This document shows, one piece after another, positions 5,231 through 8,469 of a stretch of 8,469 nucleotides of DNA. The stretch spans positions 1 to 8,469 of the forward strand of contig JAFVRU010000023.1 in the NCBI GenBank assembly GCA_017504065.1. Direction: 5' to 3'. Below the pieces are notes generated by a model. The model was not told where the DNA came from, did not search any database, and saw only the letters and a program-made list of their open reading frames with translations. The DNA is from Clostridia bacterium (GTDB lineage: Bacteria; Bacillota; Clostridia; Christensenellales; Borkfalkiaceae). The translations under genes were made by a program, and so were the position numbers. Position 1 is the first letter of the stretch. Each line of letters begins with the position of its first letter.

Positions 5231-6997
5231 ATGGCAGGCAAGACAGTAAAAATTTCCGGACCTTTGATTATTGCCGAAGGAATGGCGGACGCAAAACTTT
5301 ACGACGTCGTAAGGGTTTCCGAGAAAGGACTGATCGGGGAAATCATTGAACTTCGCGGCGACAAAGCGTCGATCCAAGTCTATGAAGAAACTTCGGGGTT
5401 AGGACCGAACGAAGACGTATATTCGACGGGCGAACCGCTTTCCGCGGAACTTGCTCCGGGGCTCATCACGGGGATTTTCGACGGGATACAACGCCCGCTT
5501 ACCGCGCTGTATTTTCAATACGGCGACCGCATTTCCCGCGGCGTATCCGTCAACAATCTTGACCGCGAAAAGAAATGGCTGTTTTTGCCGCGCGTACAAG
5601 TCGGCGATACGGTCGAAGAAGGGGATATACTCGGGATCGTCAATGAAACGGAAATCGTAGAACATCGCATTCTCGTTCCCCAAGGCATGGGCGGGAAAGT
5701 GCTGGCAATTTCCGAAGGCGAGTATACGATCGAAGAACCGATTGCGCAAATTCAAACCCAAGACGGTAAAAAATCCGTGAGTATGTTACGGAAATGGCCG
5801 GTTCGAAAGGGTAGACCTTATAGAGAAAAAATGTCGCCGAACAAACCCATGGTAACGGGACAACGGGTAATCGATACCCTGTTCCCGATCGCAAAGGGCG
5901 GCGTAGCGGCTGTTCCCGGTCCGTTCGGAAGCGGGAAAACGGTCGTACAGCATCAGCTTGCGAAATGGGCAGACGCAGACATCATCGTGTACGTCGGTTG
6001 CGGCGAACGCGGCAACGAAATGACGGACGTTTTGAACGAATTCCCCGAACTTAAAGACCCTGCCACGGGTGAGCCTTTGATGAAGAGAACGGTGCTCATC
6101 GCCAACACGTCGGATATGCCCGTAGCGGCGCGGGAAGCGTCCATTTATACGGGGATCACCATTGCGGAATATTTCCGCGATATGGGTTATAGCGTCGCGA
6201 TCATGGCGGACTCTACGTCCCGTTGGGCGGAAGCGTTGCGGGAAATGAGCGGCCGCTTGGAAGAAATGCCGGGCGACGAAGGCTATCCCGCGTATCTTGC
6301 TTCCCGTCTTGCGGAATTCTACGAACGCGCGGGGATTGTAAAACTGCTCGGTTCGGACGAACGGATCGGCTCGGTTACGGCAATCGGCGCGGTATCCCCC
6401 CCGGGCGGGGATTTGAGCGAGCCCGTTTCGCAGGCTACGCTCCGTATCGTCAAAGTATTCTGGGGGTTGAGCGCTTCGCTTGCGTACAAGCGGCACTTCC
6501 CCGCGATCGATTGGCTGATCAGCTATTCCTTATACGCGGACAAAACGAAGGAATGGTACGACGAAACGGAAGGAGAAGAATTCTTTAAATACCGTCAATT
6601 TATGATGACGATTTTGCAAGAAGAAGCGGCGCTGGACGAGATTGTGCGCTTGGTCGGTATGGACACGCTTTCGTCCAAAGACCGTTTGACTATGGAAACG
6701 GCGAAGATCGTGCGCGAAGACTATTTGCACCAAAACGCGTTCCATGAAGTCGATACGTTTACTTCGATGCACAAGCAGTTCCTGATGCTCAAACTCATTT
6801 ACGAGTTCAACCGTTTGGCGGGGATCGCCGTGGAAAATTATGCGGATTTGGACGACATTCTCGCTTGTTCGTGTAAGGAAATGATCGGGCGCGCGAAGTA
6901 TATTCCCGAAGAAAATATTGCGGAATTCGACGAAATCTTTAAGACGATGAACGCGGAATTAAAAGCGCTTGCGGAAGGGGGCAACGAAGATGTTTAA
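5231..6997 (+). CDS. ntpA: V-type ATPase catalytic subunit A
   Basis: This 588-residue ATP-hydrolysing subunit is the expected length. In order: an N-terminal beta-barrel (about 1-70), the A-specific bulge insertion (about 110-185), the nucleotide-binding domain (about 200-430) and a C-terminal helical domain. The P-loop GPFGSGKT is at 230-237 (Lys236, Thr237). The catalytic glutamate is Glu259 in GERGNEM, followed by Arg260. The Walker B aspartate is Asp327 in DSTSRW. The conserved SPPGGDLSEP begins at Ser389. All catalytic residues are present, so it should be active. Three copies alternate with NtpB in the head. AAAGGAG (5218-5224) lies six bases before the ATG, and the 3' end overlaps ntpB by eight bases. 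Confidence 0.99.
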   Translation: MAGKTVKISGPLIIAEGMADAKLYDVVRVSEKGLIGEIIELRGDKASIQVYEETSGLGPNEDVYSTGEPLSAELAPGLITGIFDGIQRPLTALYFQYGDRISRGVSVNNLDREKKWLFLPRVQVGDTVEEGDILGIVNETEIVEHRILVPQGMGGKVLAISEGEYTIEEPIAQIQTQDGKKSVSMLRKWPVRKGRPYREKMSPNKPMVTGQRVIDTLFPIAKGGVAAVPGPFGSGKTVVQHQLAKWADADIIVYVGCGERGNEMTDVLNEFPELKDPATGEPLMKRTVLIANTSDMPVAAREASIYTGITIAEYFRDMGYSVAIMADSTSRWAEALREMSGRLEEMPGDEGYPAYLASRLAEFYERAGIVKLLGSDERIGSVTAIGAVSPPGGDLSEPVSQATLRIVKVFWGLSASLAYKRHFPAIDWLISYSLYADKTKEWYDETEGEEFFKYRQFMMTILQEEAALDEIVRLVGMDTLSSKDRLTMETAKIVREDYLHQNAFHEVDTFTSMHKQFLMLKLIYEFNRLAGIAVENYADLDDILACSCKEMIGRAKYIPEENIAEFDEIFKTMNAELKALAEGGNEDV

Positions 6998-8381
6998 GGA
7001 ATATAAAACCATTCGCGAAGTCGTCGGACCGTTGATGGTCGTCGAAGGCGTGGAAGGGGTAAAGTATAACGAGCTTGTGGATATCGTCAATTCCAACGGC
7101 GAAATCCGTATGGGGAAAGTCTTGGAAATCAACCGCGACAAAGCCGTCGTGCAGTTGTTTGAAAATTCCCAAGGCTTGCAAATTTCGGGCGCAAGAGCGC
7201 GGTTTTTAGGACACAGTCAGGAATTGGCGTTGTCTGAAGATATGCTCGGTCGCGTATTCGACGGTATGGGGAATCCCCGCGACGGCGGCGCGCCGATCAT
7301 TCCTGAAAAGAAAATGGATATCAACGGCGAGCCGATCAATCCCGCCGCGCGCGATTATCCTAACGAATTCATTCAAACGGGGATTTCAGCAATCGACGGG
7401 CTGAATACGCTCGTCCGCGGTCAAAAATTGCCCGTATTTTCCATGAGCGGTTTGCCGCACGCGGAACTTGCCGCACAGATTGCCCGTCAAGCCAAGGTAA
7501 GAAGCGGGGATTGTAAATTCGCCGTCGTCTTTGCGGCGATCGGGATCACGTTCGAAGAAGCGCAGTATTTCGTGGACGATTTCAAGAAAACGGGCGCGAT
7601 CGAACGGACGGTTTTGTTCACCAATCTTGCGGATGACCCTGCGGTGGAACGTATTTCCACGCCGCGTATGGCATTGACTTGCGCGGAATATTTGGCGTTC
7701 GAAAAAGGCATGCACGTACTCGTCATTATGACGGACATCACCAATTACGCGGAAGCTTTGCGTGAAGTTTCGGCGGCGCGTAGAGAAGTCCCCGGTCGGC
7801 GGGGGTATCCCGGGTATTTGTATACCGACCTTGCGAGCTTGTACGAACGCGCGGGACGGATTCGTGGCAAGGAAGGCTCGATTACGCAAATTCCGATTTT
7901 GACGATGCCTGAAGACGATAAAACGCATCCGATTCCCGACTTGACGGGGTATATCACGGAAGGACAAATTATTTTGTCGAGAGATTTGTATAAAAAGGGT
8001 ATCAATCCACCCGTAGACGTATTGCCGTCGCTGTCCCGTTTAAAGGACAAGGGTACGGGCAAGGGCAAGACTCGGGAAGATCATGCGGACACGATGAACC
8101 AGCTTTTCGCGGCGTATGCGCGCGGGAAAGAATCCAAAGAACTCTCCGCGATCTTGGGCGAAGCGGCGCTTTCCGACGTTGATAAGCTGTATGCAAAATT
8201 CGCGGAAGCGTTTGAAAAGGAATACGTCAACCAAGGCTTTGAAACGGATAGAACGATCGAAGAAACGCTCGATCTCGGTTGGAAACTCATGAAAATTTTA
8301 CCCAAGAGCGAGTTAAAGCGTATCCGCAAGGAATATATCGAAAAATATCTCGTAGACGGAGAAGAGAATGGCAAGGCTTAA
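6990..8381 (+). CDS. ntpB: V-type ATPase regulatory subunit B
   Basis: This 463-residue non-catalytic partner of NtpA (E. hirae NtpB is 458). ATG 6990 is chosen because it gives the family start MFKEYKTI and is preceded by AAGGGGG (6975-6981) eight bases upstream. An in-frame TTG at 6969 would add only seven unlikely residues. The P-loop position is degenerate (SMSGLPH, 151-157), as in all B subunits, so it binds but does not turn over nucleotide. Arg350 in SLSRL is the arginine finger that completes the NtpA active site, with the same number as in E. hirae. GKTREDHADTMNQLFAAYA is the characteristic C-terminal block. The gene overlaps ntpA by 8 bases and ntpD by 14. Confidence 0.98.
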   Translation: MFKEYKTIREVVGPLMVVEGVEGVKYNELVDIVNSNGEIRMGKVLEINRDKAVVQLFENSQGLQISGARARFLGHSQELALSEDMLGRVFDGMGNPRDGGAPIIPEKKMDINGEPINPAARDYPNEFIQTGISAIDGLNTLVRGQKLPVFSMSGLPHAELAAQIARQAKVRSGDCKFAVVFAAIGITFEEAQYFVDDFKKTGAIERTVLFTNLADDPAVERISTPRMALTCAEYLAFEKGMHVLVIMTDITNYAEALREVSAARREVPGRRGYPGYLYTDLASLYERAGRIRGKEGSITQIPILTMPEDDKTHPIPDLTGYITEGQIILSRDLYKKGINPPVDVLPSLSRLKDKGTGKGKTREDHADTMNQLFAAYARGKESKELSAILGEAALSDVDKLYAKFAEAFEKEYVNQGFETDRTIEETLDLGWKLMKILPKSELKRIRKEYIEKYLVDGEENGKA

Positions 8382-8469
8382 CGTAAACCCTACCCGTATG
8401 GAGCTAAAAAAGCTCAAAGCGCGGCTTTTGACTGCGGTGCGGGGACATAAATTGCTGAAAGACAAATCG
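8368..8469 (+). CDS. ntpD: V-type ATPase subunit D (central shaft), 5' part only
   Basis: The first 34 codons are present and the gene runs off the right edge. The translation contains NVNPTRMELKKLKARL and then GHKLLKDK, the hallmark N-terminus of subunit D, the long antiparallel coiled-coil that forms the rotor axle inside A3B3. The full protein would be expected to be about 200-230 residues. The ATG lies inside the end of ntpB (14-base overlap, different frame), with GGAG at 8358-8361 six bases upstream. The reading frame is open to the last base. Confidence 0.95.
   Translation, partial: MARLNVNPTRMELKKLKARLLTAVRGHKLLKDKS

Noticed and set aside
6969..6989. TTG start adding seven residues to NtpB
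   Set aside because: ATG 6990 has a well-spaced ribosome site and gives the family N-terminus. The TTG extension has none.
8046..8072. Glycine/lysine-rich segment of NtpB ending in GKGKT, resembling a P-loop
   Set aside because: The spacing does not fit GxxxxGK[ST], and this is the conserved loop after the arginine finger found in B subunits.
1..8469. CRISPR array, insertion sequence or integrated element
   Set aside because: No spaced direct repeats, transposase, integrase or terminal repeats are seen. The window is a conserved housekeeping operon.

Overview
The window is one end of a bacterial V-type (V/A-type) ATPase operon with a tRNA-Glu gene upstream. Eight complete structural genes and the start of a ninth run left to right on the + strand in the order ntpF-ntpI-ntpK-ntpE-ntpC-ntpG-ntpA-ntpB-ntpD. 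This is the gene order I recall for the Enterococcus hirae Na+-ATPase operon up to ntpD. The family assignments rest on motifs read from the translations, not on a database search.

Organism: bacterial, most likely Bacillota (Clostridia-like). The reasons are the ntp gene order, Shine-Dalgarno sequences of the AGGAG type, consensus sigma-70/sigma-A promoters with 17-base spacers, and a tRNA with encoded CCA. Coding DNA looks to be around 50% GC with many GCG, CGG and GGG codons, against very AT-rich intergenic DNA. The genus cannot be decided from this window.

Layout: positions 1-152 hold no convincing gene, but do hold a long imperfect hairpin (38-97). Positions 153-188 form a terminator that could work on both strands. 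A tRNA-Glu(UUC) gene lies at 188-262 on the minus strand, with its promoter at 301-329. An AT-rich palindrome (348-377) separates this promoter from a divergent, fully consensus promoter (384-412) that should drive the ATPase operon. The operon fills the window from 478 to the right edge. Its genes are tightly packed, with three overlaps and gaps mostly of 11-22 bases. The exception is a 61-base gap before ntpK that contains a small hairpin.

How the genes work together: NtpA and NtpB form the A3B3 catalytic head, and NtpD with NtpG form the central rotor shaft. NtpC couples the shaft to the membrane ring of NtpK. NtpI is the membrane stator carrying the essential arginine. NtpE and NtpF are the coiled-coil peripheral stalks. 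The NtpK sequence keeps every residue I recall as a Na+ ligand in E. hirae NtpK, each at a constant offset of nine, so the best prediction is a Na+-coupled rather than H+-coupled enzyme.

I did not find a previously undescribed system. The coding part is a complete-looking, well-known machine. The less explained parts are the structured element at the left edge, the divergent promoter region, and a few RNA hairpins within and between ntp genes.
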